From: Agrocybe praecox | Taxonomy: Eukaryota; Basidiomycota; Agaricomycetes; Agaricales; Agrocybaceae | Reading direction: 5' to 3' | DNA length: 64,000 nt | NCBI GenBank assembly: GCA_964017145.1 | Contig: OZ024842.1 | Span: 4,030,001 to 4,094,000 of the forward strand | Shown: positions 36,013 to 47,598 of the stretch, in pieces | Layout of the letters: every line of letters starts with the position of its first letter | Position numbering within the stretch: position 1 is the first letter of the stretch | Made by a program: the position numbers and the translations under genes | Notes under the pieces: model-generated | Told to the model about the DNA's origin: nothing | What the model saw: the letters and a program-made list of their open reading frames with translations, nothing else | Databases searched by the model: none

Positions 36013-38702
36013 ATGGTAAACCCCGGGTCTTTCAAAGGAGCGCGTAAGGATTTCCTACTTCGGGAGAAGGAGACATACATTGCTGGTGTTGCTGGTGGCT
36101 ACGCTGCAGATGCCGTCGTGACTATTCAGCGTCGCTATTTTAAGCGATTTCCCGTTGATCTGCCTCACGACGTGGAGCCCACACCAGAGGAGTTGCTCGC
36201 TGTTGACGATGATGGGCCGGACGAGGAGCTTGCACCGATAGACGAGGCAACACTGAGCCCTGAAGAACTGGAAGAAGTGACCCTACAACGTCAAATGAGA
36301 AAGAAGTTATTGGAGTTTAGAAAAGCGGTGCGTACACGGTCATTGTGACTTTGTCACAGATAATCGATAAATCTGATGACGTCTTATTGTTTTGTGCAGC
36401 AAATTAAACGTTGGTTGGCCTACCAGTATATGAAAGACCACGACCTTGACCCTCAGGACTCGGGTGCTGATAATCCCTATCGTACTTTGATATGTAAACT
36501 CACCGGCCAAACCACTACTCGTCCACGCCGTAAAGCACCTGTTAACATATGGCGGATGTCCTATCGTCACGAAATCGAGGCTGAATTGAAGAGGCAAGTG
36601 CTCGCGGAAAGCTTGCCTCATCGTGCTTGCGCAGTTCGTCGAGAGAAGATTGCGAGGGATATGTTCAAGCAACTTCCGGCTGTGGAGCAAGAGGGATGGG
36701 GGGTCCAAGCTTCGGAAGAACACGCCATCGCACTCGCTAGATGGGAAGAAGGCTTAAAAACCCCAATCTCAGTAGCTGCGGCTGACCGACAAAAGTGTGT
36801 ATTTATTTCTACTCTTGGTCTACGATTTTTTTAAATACAATTTTCTCACAGATGTATTCAGGGACTTGTTCGATTTGTGCAGCCTATTCTCGATCTTTTG
36901 TGCGAAGCAACTGGGTGGCATGCCACCCTGATTACCGGCAGACCAGAGCCAGCCCACGGCGGACGTTTGAATGTTGTCAGGTATGTTCTCGGTTGTATGG
37001 TACTTGCTGGCTAGGGTACTTACATCTGTATATTAGTGTTCATTCCGGTACCACGAGCGGCGACATCAAGATGAACTTTGGTCGCGCTGAACGCGCTCGC
37101 TACAAGAAAAGCATTGTGCCAATATATGGCCAATATCTCAAGCAATGTTTTTGTAAGTTTTGAATACAGCGTATCATTGCACGACAATATTCATTCGTTT
37201 ATTCAGCTCGTACTGAATGTCAGGCACGCGCTTTGGATGTCGAAGAAGGATATCCAGCATTGGATGCCAAAGAAATTGAGGAAGCTGGGGCCACGATCGA
37301 CACTTTGGAGCAAACTGCGGCTCGAGCTGGGTCTAGCTCTCCGCTACCTGAAATTGGACTAGTCGCAGACGTTTCCCGGTCGTCTTCGAACATCGATTTA
37401 AATGCGGATTTCTCACCCGTTTCTCCAACAGTGCCTATCACACATCCTGTGCCTACTCCGGGAATGACGTTGGGCATATTCCTTCCTACAGACCTCCCGG
37501 TGAATCCTTCAAAGGAAACCCCTGATCATTCGGCTGCTCTCTCTCGTGCACAATCTTGCGCACAGTCTCATGTACCTTCTCCTGCACCTTCTCGTGCACA
37601 GTCGGTCCTGCCATCTCCTCGGTGCTCTCCGCCTCCATCTCTCATTCACGACTCTCAACTCAACGATGGAATTTCTCCTTCGCCCGCACCATCTTGCGCG
37701 CCGTCTTATCCACCTTCTCGTGCACCTTCTCGTGCACAGTCGGTCCTGCTGGCATCTCCTCAGCGTTCTCCGCGTCCATCTTTCATTCACGGCTCTCAAC
37801 TCAACGATGGAATTCCTCCTTCACCCGCACCATCTTATCCACCTTCCCCTCCATCTTCTCGTGCACAGTCGGTCCTGCCATCTCCTCAGTGTTCTCCGCG
37901 TCCATCTATCATTCACGACTCTCAACTCAACGATGTAGTTTCTCCTTCACCCGACGTGGTTCTTCCTCCCACTGCTTGCCAAGAAGTTATCTTGCCTCAC
38001 CCCAAACCTCAACGAGGAAGAAAGAGGGAGAAGAATGAGTGGGATATGGGAGAAATAGGGCTGAAGAACAGGGCCAAAGTCTTGGAGGGATCTCCACCAA
38101 AGCGATCTCGTACCAGTGCTGGCTCATTGTCGGCCCTATCTCGGACAACTGATTCGTCGTCTGCCACCATCGTCGCGGATGATTCTCCCTCTTTGGAACC
38201 TAGCCCTAATGCACCGGCATGGTTCAAGCAAGCTCTACGGATGCTACAGGCGCCTGAAAACCTTGGACCTAATTGGCGGCGTCTCCTCGAAGAATGGATG
38301 GCGTTCGAAGATCGGCATTGTTACACTGAGATCAAGAGGTTGAAGACCACATATCGACCTACTTGTGTAGGCGACTGGATTCAACGTGCTAGACTTGCTA
38401 CGTGGCGCCCTCTCATCAATTCAATTTCGACATCTCAATACATCGACCAATTGCTCATGTGGTGGACGGTATTACAACCCGAATGGAGACTCGACAACAA
38501 AGGAACCATCGATTTCAGCCGAATAGATGGTGATTGGGAAGCCCTTTGTAGACCTGGCCTCAACGGACTTTTTAGTGTCATCACTGCACTGTTTTACGGA
38601 GGTATCGGAGCACAAAAAAATTCAGCAATTTACGCGCAATGGTCGTTGATTATCGAGGATTTTATTGCAGTTTGTAGTCATCTTTCGTCCGTTGCTGTTT
38701 AA
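36013..38702 (+). CDS. 816-residue protein of unknown function, KDZ cargo (copy 1)
   Basis: Exons 36013-36327, 36400-36794, 36852-36980, 37037-37152 and 37207-38702 join to 2,451 nt with phase kept throughout. The N-terminal third is helical and conserved-looking (FKGARKDFLLREKETYIAGV, WLAYQYMKDHDL). The middle holds a small compact part (CEATGWHATLITGRPEPAHG, then HSGTTSGDIKMNFGRAERAR). A Ser/Pro-rich region with internal repeats follows (about residues 420-575). The C-terminal domain has GNW/GDW-type and WWTVLQPEWRL motifs ending in GLNGLFSVITALFYGGIG. This architecture recurs in many mushroom genomes as hypothetical proteins; I know no function. A decayed relative lies at 44,119-45,838 and an identical copy at 60,802-63,491. 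ATG 36013 is the first in frame. Confidence 0.7.
37540..37960 (+). repeat. coding minisatellite in the 816-residue gene
   Basis: Three long units, each with SRAQSVL..SP..SP.PS.IHDSQLNDG followed by a variable Pro-Ser-Ala spacer. The DNA is repeated at about 120-150 bp spacing. Unit number may vary between element copies, but copy 2 has the same number. Confidence 0.7.
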
Positions 38703-39027
38703 TATTACTTTTTGGTATAGTAGTCATGTAGTCACGTCTTTTGTTCATATCGTACAATGCCACATAATAATACATCTTGAGCAGTATCTATGATACATTC
38801 TTAGCTTCTAATAATTCTTCAAGTCCCGAAGAATGATATTCGTTGGGGTAATAGTATTCTGTTTTGCGTAGCGGCGAAATATGTCAGATTTATTTATAGT
38901 GCACAAAGGCCTAGACAAGTCGATAGTCTGCCGAAGTGCCGATTAACAGGATTAGAACGGCTGATAGAAATAGATAATCTGAGCATGATGTCATTATGAC
39001 GAGCCCGAAAATAAAAATAGAAACCAG
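38703..39027. other. spacer between cargo gene and right terminal repeat
   Basis: AT-rich 3' region; nothing recognised. Confidence 0.4.
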
Positions 39028-39523
39028 CAAGTCGCTTTTTTAGATATCTGATCTAATCTAGGTAACACGTGTATGTAAAATAAATATAGTACCTAAAATG
39101 ATTATATCATATTTAAAAATAGCGCAGCGCCCAAAATGTTCAAAATACGCTAAAAATAACACGTCATCCACTTTTATGTTTTGCCATCCACCCCGTCCCG
39201 CCCTCTTTTGATGGCGCAAAGGGTGCCAAAAAATCAAAAAATATTCTTACATTATATCTGAGCTTTTTCCGGGCCCCGAACAATGCCCGACGCAGCGCAG
39301 GAGCCTAATTACAGCGGCGGGCACCTCGGGGATGCTGTTCCCGGCGTTGTTTACACGTATTTACCTGTGCCCGCCCCCTGTGAGCAGCTCCGGCAGCCCC
39401 GGCAATGTCTCTCCCTCAGAGGTGAGGTGTCCGAAAGCGGAAGGTAGCAAACTGCCTACCAGGATGTATACTTTAGTATAGGCAACTACCTTATATTCAT
39501 ATATAAAGGCAGCTGCTACAGGT
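39028..39523 (-). repeat. right terminal inverted repeat of KDZ copy 1
   Basis: Reverse complement of the left repeat; the outer end on the minus strand starts ACCTGTAGCAGCTGCC. It is identical to the start of KDZ copy 2 at 59,981. Confidence 0.8.
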
Positions 39524-39533
39524 GATATTCACA
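39524..39533. repeat. target-site duplication, right copy
   Basis: GATATTCACA, identical to 25856-25865. Host coding sequence resumes in frame directly after it. Confidence 0.85.
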
Positions 39534-39917
39534 CATTATAGAAATAATGGTGCAATCCTCAGCATTGTACTCTCTTGTGAATTTTGCCTTTGCAATTCCA
39601 ACACTTCTGGACACTGGAAACACTGCTATGACACAGGCCGGAATTATAGTCGCAGGAGCATATGCAACCAGACTTTTGTTTGTAATCACTGTAAGTTTAG
39701 TGTCCCATTATACCCTCTCCTATGCTACCTCCTTTCCGTTTAAAGTCTATTTTAACACTCCTGATTTTTATGATTTAATTAGGCATTCGCACCTACATTG
39801 ATGGTGGCTCGCTTGGCGTTGGCAAAAGACAGGGCCATGACAGATTTATCAACAAATATTATTTCCGAAACCCAGCCAGGGGAATTGGAACTACAACTCG
39901 GAGGGCCTTCACGGTAG

Positions 39918-42179
39918 AAATCAAGGAGAGCACAAAGATCCATAAATTTGCTCTCAGTACCATCTATCATATAACATTCCGAGGCTTCAGAATCCAATGC
40001 AACATCGAATGTAGCTCCGATTCCTCGCGTTTTCCTCAAGTTCCAAATCCAAGAACTGGTAGAGTATATTTGTGTAGCGTATACCCAGGAGATATAATCA
40101 ATGTAATCAGTAGTCCACTTGTGCTTGTATCACATGGAGAGTAGAACATGTGGGATTGTCGTGCGAGTCCGTCTCCTGAACTTGAACCTGGTGACGCCAG
40201 TGGCATGCCTTATCCTGGAAGGTGGCGAATGTGACCTGGACAACACAAGGGCATTGTTGGTGTTTACGATTAAGTATACTGCGCTCGTATATTGTGAGAT
40301 AGTGACTAGGGTCCTCTATGAAATGAAAATATCAAAGAGAAGAAAAAAGAATTATGCCAAAAAACACCGACAAGTCCGAACGGGGACCCGGCAAATTGGC
40401 ATCCTCAGGCAAGAAATCCTCCTTGACAGTTTTTCATCCCATCACTAGCTGTGGGCTTGTTTTGCACCACGAACGTGGCCCGTCCAGGCACGACCCGAAC
40501 GCAGGACAAAGGGTCCATACACCACTTACCAGCGCTAAAAAACAAGAAGATGGGAGAGCATGCACGTGTAACTAATGACTCACAAGGGAGGCATCTTGTG
40601 TTTGAATCTGGATTCTGCAGGATAAACAAAAAATATGGCCCGATACTACAAAGGCTGGAGAGTTTAGATAGGTGCATTTTATAAAATTTCTTCTTGTCTC
40701 TCCTTCTTCCATTGTCCCTCCAAGATTTTGCTTCATCGATAACCTACATAGGTTATCCCTTCAAGTCCATTTCATCCTTTCTTTTGTTGCCATCTGCTCT
40801 CCCATTTCGTATTGTTTTATTTTTATTGCATTATTTTGTTGTGCTCCTACTCAGCCCTTCTTCTCCTCGCGCCATCACTGGCTCACACTTACACTTATCA
40901 TTTATCTATTCAATTGACCGGCACCACTCATTAGTACCACACATTTTCATTTTCATTTTATTTTAGGGAGGGAATGGCGAAAGAGATGGGGAAGATGAAG
41001 GGGAAAGAGAAAGGGGAAGGGAGGGAAGAAAAGAAGAAAAGGACACGTTACTACGCCTGTCGGACACTGTGGGTCCGATTCTGAAGACGATGAAAGAAGA
41101 AGAAGAAGAAGAAGCGAGCCCCCTTGGTCGTGGATGGTGGTAGAGGTGATGGATATGAAGGAGGCTCGATGAGGAGCAAGCACCACAACAACCGCACCAA
41201 TAGCAGAAAAATCCTTAGCATCAGTATGATCAAAGACCTATCCCCCCTCCGAACCATTCCCCTTCCTCTCTCCTTATCGTCTTCCTCACAAATTGCACGG
41301 TTAGTCCAGTGGTGGGAGATGAGCGCAAGAAAGACTCGTTATGGGTTGGAGGTGGTACTGATGGTATGCGGCCACGATGAAAATTACGCAGATGGGACAG
41401 ACTACGACGCAGACTCGCAACGATGAAGTGGATAAGTAACGACACACACAACCCCTAAGCGAGCTCTATACCGCCCTCTTCACGCGCTTGTAGGGAGAGG
41501 ATCCTCACTCTCATTCTCCTGAGTCCTTTTCCCTCCATTCTCTATCTCTCTTCTCACTAATTCTATGTATCCAACAAGGACTCGCTTTTCTTCCCACCAC
41601 CCCTATCCAAAAGTTAAAAGTTCATAAAAAATTCAATAGGGCAGATTGGAAACCAGGTGCACAGGTGATTATGACGCGCGGGGATGTGCTACTTCTGATT
41701 AATTTTATGAACCAGACAGTCATGAGGGAGGATCAGTGCATCAATGAATGAAACAATTCAGTCCCCCGATTCAGTGTATGCGGCGATATTAACACATTGA
41801 ACGTGGATTGTTATAACCACATATTGCTACATACATACTCCAGGTAACATTATGGAAGATAAGTACATAATTATACATACTAAAAGCCAAAAAATCCACG
41901 TAGTTGTTTTCCATTTTTCGAGATGCAGAGCTTGCTCTGGATCGCTGGGTATTCTTAATATACCTACATGATATCAGCACATGTATATTTTTCTTAAATA
42001 TAATCACATACCATCATGGATATATCGAAGGCTATAATTTCCAGTACTTTGCCAGCGTAGACCACGGACACAAAGGCTCTCTTCACAAATGGAGAGCCAA
42101 CTCTGCAAAATCTGGTCAGCGAGAGCTGTACATCTGTACCTTCTTTTGCGTGTACTGTAGAAATTTAAATTTTGACGAG
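39918..42179. other. intergenic, low-complexity tracts
   Basis: Downstream of the interrupted membrane-protein gene. It contains a GAA-type purine tract at about 40,965-41,115 and pyrimidine-rich stretches at 40,680-40,960. Frames here (up to 109 codons) show no domain. I see no gene. Confidence 0.4.
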
Positions 42180-43799
42180 GGTAGGATGTATACCTGACTC
42201 CTATTGATATCGTGATCAGATTTGTTTGCAGAAATAGAGAGATATACTAGAGATAGTCTTAATATATCACTAATAATGTCATGCTTCTCGTGCGAAATGT
42301 GGTGCAAAATAAGTTGCACCTCCTTTGATTCTATTTCTTGGACGATGAAGCTAGGCTTCGAACACAAGGAATTGTGGTACGGAGGTAAGAGATCCTCCAT
42401 GATTGTATCAAGGCGAATGCGATCGGCTTTCAAGCTTGAGGATTGTCCGGATTTCGACATACCATTCAGGGAACATTGGAAAGCGTTTACGAAGGACTCG
42501 TGTACGTGCATGTATACCGAGGTAAAATTGATGACAAATTTCTTTGGATATAAATCGACAGCCTTTCCACTAGGCGTAAAATTTGCTGCAGGCGGACGGG
42601 TGGAAGGTGTGAATCGTTTCGTTGCCATGTTATTGACGGCTTTTGGATGGACTCGGGTGTAAAACCCGTGGCTTGGAAGATGCAGGTACAAAGGAGGGAC
42701 AACAAAATAAAGTTGACGTTGCTAGATGTTGATAGTCTGAAGATACCCTCGTAGTATGGGAGCGTGATGTTAAGATAGAGAAGGAATGGTGTCGCCGAGA
42801 AAAAATTGAATAAATCGTAAGGAAGGGGACATTGAGAGATACAAAGTTCGTGTATGTTCAATGCATCCGATTGGCGAATCATGTTGCAAGCTATTCTGAA
42901 AACCTCTTTGCCCCAAGCATTTGATTTCACTGTCAGGGATTCGAGGGAAGGCACTATGGGGTATTCAAGAAACCAGTCACCCGACTCCTAATAGGTCTCG
43001 AATTCCAGCTTGACCAGATTCCACAGGAATAACATCTCCGATTTCATATAGACAGAAGTTGTGATCTTGAGGCAAAGATTCGTCAGAGTGGTGGAAAATT
43101 TGCGTATGCGGCCAAGGCTTCGATGAAGCTCAATAGGGATTCTTTCGTTCAGTGTCAACCTGAGCCGCTTCAGGCTGGGTGGTGATGGAAGGGAGAGAGC
43201 GATAGATGTGTCGTCCGTTATTACAGGTTCCTCTAGATGAGGTGGGACAAATTTGATGAAGGTGAAGTCTGGTCTAGTCTCCCAATTTATTCGACTAGAT
43301 AATGACACATCCACCACCCGCAACGAGAAAAGTTTGACAGTCAAGACATCCTGAATAACCGACATACTATGCTCACCAAAGCTATCCATTACGATGCGCA
43401 AAATATGGCATCTGTCGAAATGTTCCATAATTAGATCTAAAGCTGGATGTGACATGCTATTCAAGTGACTAATTTACACTCTGATCTCGATTGCGGTCCC
43501 CTGTGAACGCTGAATAAGCTCTTGAAAGATGCACAAAAATTGAGAGCAGTGCCATGTGGGGTCTGACAAATTGACGACAGGCAACGTTTGCCACAAATAC
43601 GGCGTGGGGAGTGCAATGGCCCTCCATCGCTGACATACGTGAGAGACATTCCAGGGAAGGTGGGAGGTCTTGACTCTTTTCCGGCTGAGCGACTTTGCCC
43701 AACGTGGAACATCGGGTTGTTTCTCCGTGACTGGTGAATTGACCAGGTACTTGGATATTTCTTGAAGTAGCACCAGTTACTGACACTTATATGTATCAT
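42180..43799 (-). pseudogene. F-box/LRR pseudogene with two in-frame stops
   Basis: It reads right to left. An F-box C-terminal half (WNVSHVCQRWRAIALPTPYL) is at about 43,600, then a TAA at 43,474. The same frame continues SHPALDLIMEHFDRCHILRI (counterpart of HHPALEILLQHSERWEML in the intact gene). A TAG at 42,988 follows, again with the same frame resuming ESGDWFLEYPIVPSLESLTV, which matches ESAWFLDHITVPSLQFLDL of the 20.7 kb paralog. The C-terminal block (SLNGMSKSGQSSSLKADR) has moved to a different frame at about 42,690. The F-box start is missing. Two stops and a frameshift make this a clear relic. Confidence 0.75.
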
Positions 43800-44118
43800 A
43801 AATCAGTAGTTGCCCATTTCACTTGATGCATCCAGGGCGGAAAATACCCAACTGACCAAGTTCATATATGTCCCCACTGGCCACTCACACGGGCCGACGG
43901 TGGCGACAGAACCATCACTCGGCACGATCGGCTTGTGCACAGGCACGTTCAAGTGCTATTTTCAACCACCGGATCATTTATCACCTATCATCACTCGGCA
44001 TGATTAGATTAAAAGACATTGACGACACATGTTGTGCTGATAAGATTATACATGTTACCGTATCCGAAAACGATCCAGGCCAACGATGTTTGTCAATGCA
44101 TCAGTATTAAAAATTGGA
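43800..44118. other. intergenic
   Basis: Short gap between the F-box relic and the 816-family relic; nothing recognised. Confidence 0.4.
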
Positions 44119-45838
44119 TTAAAATATAGCATATAGGAGACTATAAACAATTATGGGTCGAAACATGTAGCTATATAGAAGATTATATCTATGAAATCTG
44201 CAGAAAAGCGTAGCCATATATGAGAACGAACAAAAAAAAAAAAATGAATTGTCTGGGGGGGAGGGTTCCTTACCCAAAGTATCTATAACCCACGTAGGAT
44301 CTTCAAGAGTAATCTTCCAGGTGCTTTCTCCACCACCGCCGGACTTTCCTTTAGCCGCTATGCCCCAGAACCACAATGCCGCTATCAACGAATACAGACC
44401 ATTCTTTCCCGGTCTGTTAAAGACATCCAAGTCCCCATCAACGTCGCGCCTGAAATGGCCCAAGTGACGCTGAATCCTCCATTCAGGTTGGAGACCATTC
44501 CACCAGTTTCGAAACTCGCGTTGGAAGTTGCGCAAATTCGTGATTTCCGGCCTCGAGTTCCTCGCGTTTTTGATCCAATTCCCTATGCATGCTGGACGTC
44601 CCTCCGAACCGATCTTCGCTTTGTCCTTGTAATTAGCGGCCTAAGGCCTTTTCCTGATAGCGGACCCAAACACGAAGGAGTTTGTGCCACTCTGAGCTCA
44701 TGGGTACGGACTGGAAGGTCTTCAATGCTTGAACGAACCAAGCATCTGCTCCTGTGGGCTCTGAGATGTAGTACACTGTCGTTGAAGGAGTGACGTGTCG
44801 TAGCGTTGCTGCTGGGATAGAGGGAATCACAGCCATTGCTGTCGCTTGCAAATGCCGTTGGGGTTGAGGAGCGTCGTCTGTCGATTCAGCGTCTTGTGGA
44901 ACTTGCGCGGGGAATGCCCTTGATTTCTTCTTGATATGAAGCTGTTCCACTTCGCCAACCTCGTTGACTGCGTCAAGGCTCCGCTTGTGAGACAATATCG
45001 GTGTTGACGTGACATCCGATGTTGGACAGGCCGTCGCATCAGGCTCTTGAGAAGCAACGTCGCAGGTGGGAACATTAGTTGGCAGCACAATAGGTGATGG
45101 CGCTCGAGAAACCGGTGGAGAATGAAGGGGAGAGTCACTTCGAGGAAGAATAGGAGCCTGGAACATAGGAATAGCACCCGGGACGGGGGTCGTGGGAACG
45201 ATAAGGTCGCCGCTACTAACACTCTCGGCATTACTCATTCCAGATACGGGGCGATTGTTGGCTAAGATAAGGGTATTGTTGGAGGGGGGAGTGAGCTCGC
45301 GATGTGGAGTAGAAATAGAATTTTTGGCAATCGTTTGCCTTACCGGTGTGCCAGAAGTTGATTCCGCTGATACTGTTCGAGACTTGTAAGCATTTGAGAC
45401 CTTGATGGTTGTAACGTCTTCGGCACTATCTAGCGTGAATGTTCCGTCGTCGTCAGAGAAAGTTCGGGCAAGAGAGCCGTAGTCGGTAGCCAAAGCTGAA
45501 GAACGGCATTCCTCAACGGCTATGAGAAAATATCAATTCAATATTTGCACTATAGGCGTAATAAGTGGCTGGCTTACTGTAACACTTCTTCAGAAAGTTT
45601 CCGAAGATAGGAAGTATATATTCCTTGTACGCACGCCTTTCAGATTTTCCGAAATTCATTTTGACGTTTCCTCGAGTTTCTCCGGAGTGAATACTAAATG
45701 AGCGCATGGTTAGACAATATCCTCACAGTGTATACTAAATATAAAACACACCTGATCATGTTCAACCGACCTTGGTCTGCAGGTTCAGGTCCACCGGCAA
45801 TTAGGGTGACTTTCCATCCCGTTGAAAGACGATTTTTC
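44119..45838 (-). pseudogene. diverged, truncated relative of the 816-residue KDZ cargo gene
   Basis: The same order of parts as in the 816-residue protein: STGWKVTLIAGGPEPADQG, then HSGETRGNVKMNFGKSERRA, GNFLKKCYS, a long Ser/Thr/Pro linker, and the C-terminal GNWIKNARNS and WWNGLQPEWRI with RPGKNGLYSLIAALWFWGIA. Sequence identity to the KDZ-borne copies is low outside these blocks. After EKALG at about 44,640 the frame shifts by one, and the N-terminal third is absent: the first recognisable codons abut the candidate LTR start at 45,839. So it is truncated and frameshifted. No KDZ terminal repeat flanks it, which suggests that the family also exists outside KDZ elements, or that this is the remains of an older one. 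Confidence 0.7.
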
Positions 45839-47110
45839 TGTCAGTGATTTATGCTTTGACAATCACACAAAACACAACCAACAACAAAATCCAGAGAAAG
45901 AGTGGGCTAGACCTAGATAAGACGACTCTCTCCCTGTGAGTTCGGGGGTGGGAATAAAGTTACTTCGTTCCTAAGAAAAATTTGTTAGTGTAAAGATCAA
46001 ATAGGTTTAAAGGTTTGTGATGAGCTTTTGTCCTAGACAAAAGTTTGAGATCGAATAAGAGAGTAGAAATCAAAATGAACATGTTCCACTTTGAAATCAA
46101 AGCAAACGTCGAAAAAAAAGAGAATAATCGAAGCTTGGAACGTTTTCCGAGCTATAGAATTGACTGCCGAGACTGAAGATTGACTGAATGAATACTGAAC
46201 TGAAAAATAGCTGCTTGAATCGGTACAATTGTCCTATGATAGGGGTGTACTTCTTGTCTACTTTACAGGATCTAACTAGCTTTTATACTACAAATCCTGC
46301 AAGGCATGAGTAATCGATGGTAAGTAAGGTTGAAACGAATGACAAAGAATAAGGGGTTAAATGAATAGGCTGACTGAGCAAGTGAGTCAGGAATGACAAA
46401 GGAATGGGTTGAAACGATGGAAAAGAAGGAGAAAACTGTCCATCAATCGATGAAATGACTAAGAAATGAATAAGAATGAGTAATAAAAATAAAATAAAAA
46501 GTTGACTAATGCGCAGCAAAGAATGACCAAGCACATCTTCTCGAATGATAAATCGATCATAGTTGACTTGACGATTAGTGAAATTGATGGATGGAAGGAA
46601 TCGAGCTATTTCCAGCTGATGGATTGTTATATTTGGTGGATGTAACCTTAGCGTAGCCGCGTTGTTGATGTATCAGTTCCCGTGACTCATAGTGACTCGT
46701 GATAGGCATGTGACATCGAATCATGTGTTTGGAATGATGGTTGCACAGCCGCTTGATGGCCTGGGCTTTGCATGATGTCATCGAAGTCTTTTGATGGAAT
46801 AGATAGGATGCGACGGATTTAGATAAGTGGTGAATATGCTGTGCCGTTGTGTGATGTAAGTGTAGGCATATCTTATCTTCTGTGTGATGCTGAGGGACAC
46901 TTGTGATTGTGGAATAGCAATGCATTGTGGCAGTGCAATCTGCCCACGGTCTCTGGATTAAACAATAAATAGATTAGATTCATGGCTTGTACATAGATTA
47001 GACTATGTACTTACGGATATCGCCAGTGACTATCAGCTGTGCACGCTGTCACCGGGAATAGACAACCATTCTCACCACAGTCCACCGCGGCTGGCAGATT
47101 GGACTGCTCC
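45839..47110 (+). repeat. candidate LTR and leader of the older Gypsy-type element
   Basis: About 1.3 kb without coding frames that begins TGTCAG exactly where the 816-family relic stops. It lies directly upstream of a possible primer-binding stretch (TGGTGACAACAGAGTG at about 47,113) and gag-like coding sequence. The partner LTR is missing because the 3' end of the element is lost, so the boundaries are inferred and not tested. Confidence 0.35.
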
Positions 47111-47166
47111 ATCTGGTGACAACAGAGTGATTCCAAGCTTCTTTCATTTTAATTCCATCGATTACG

Positions 47167-47598
47167 ATGTTCCGAATCACTGATAAACGAGCGACTGCAC
47201 CTGAACCCACCAGAAATTGTGACTTTTCCCCACTGAACACACTCTGTGTCGAAAGACTGTTCCCCACTGTTTTCACATTTCAGATTAATTCATCCTGGTC
47301 ACGTCTTGCACCACGCAGGCCTATTACAAATCTGGAAAGAGACGGCAGCAACCGCTATATTCCTGAAATAACGGCCAGTTCATCTGGCACCCGCAGCCCA
47401 ACAACGTTGTCAGATACCTCAGAATCCACATTAACTTCTTCACCGTCTGACACACCTTATACTTGGTCTCCAGCAGTCTTTAGTAATAGCGCCTCACCAT
47501 TGTTACCTCTGGGACCATTATCCTTTCCACAACCGCCGATCCCACAGTCATTAATTCCACATCCCATTCCGCATCACGATAATTTTGACGTTGACATG
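47167..47598 (+). pseudogene. gag 5' part of the older retroelement
   Basis: Open frame rich in Ser, Thr and Pro, ending at the codons DNFDVDM, where the chromovirus inserted. After the ACATG duplication at 54,121 the same frame goes on as ADLSNISFTGKPDDQD. The start codon is uncertain; 47,167 is the first ATG of the frame. Confidence 0.5.
47594..47598. repeat. target duplication ACATG, left
   Basis: ACATG before the 5' LTR equals ACATG at 54121-54125 after the 3' LTR. The gag frame of the older element is restored across it. Confidence 0.85.

Larger units (their letters stand above)
25866..39523. mobile_element. KDZ-superfamily DNA transposon, copy 1, with TET/JBP and other cargo
   Basis: A 13,658 bp unit bounded by inverted terminal repeats of about 0.5 kb and a 10 bp target duplication. 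From left to right it carries: KDZ transposase (minus, broken), TET/JBP dioxygenase (plus), a 41-residue spliced micro-ORF (plus), an RNase H1-N-domain protein (minus), a 62-codon small ORF (minus) and an 816-residue protein (plus). KDZ elements with CxC-type cysteine clusters and linked TET/JBP genes are known from mushroom genomes (Iyer and colleagues, 2014). The exact cargo set here is read from this sequence. The second copy at 59,981-64,000 is the same unit in reverse. Confidence 0.9.
24944..39917 (+). pseudogene. host multi-pass membrane protein gene interrupted by the KDZ element
   Basis: Exons: 24944-25040, 25118-25159, 25222-25454, 25509-25587, 25673-25865, then 39534-39690 and 39783-39917 after the element. 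All introns are GT-AG and keep phase. With the element and one 10 bp duplication left out the lengths sum to 936 nt, i.e. 311 codons plus stop. The protein has several hydrophobic helices and segments (ADALM, then the next exon's CWHILAQHRYLRIALVF; ALYSLVNFAFAIPTLLDTG; APTLMVARLAL) typical of an expanded agaricomycete family of roughly seven-helix membrane proteins of unknown role. The element falls inside the fifth exon, between the codons for RRRYS and IIEIMVQSS. As it stands the left part reads into the element and stops at 25879-25881, so this copy is disrupted. The start ATG 24944 was chosen because the other nearby ATG frame closes at once. Confidence 0.8.

Noticed and set aside
37509..38038. 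Long frames on both strands within 37.5-38.0 kb (and mirror copies at 61.4-62.0 kb)
   Set aside because: They are shadows of the Ser/Pro repeat region of the 816-residue gene; the spliced plus-strand gene accounts for them.
40430..40520. GC-rich segment with short inverted stretches, considered as a tRNA relic
   Set aside because: It does not form a cloverleaf with a T-loop consensus; no tRNA was supported anywhere in the window.
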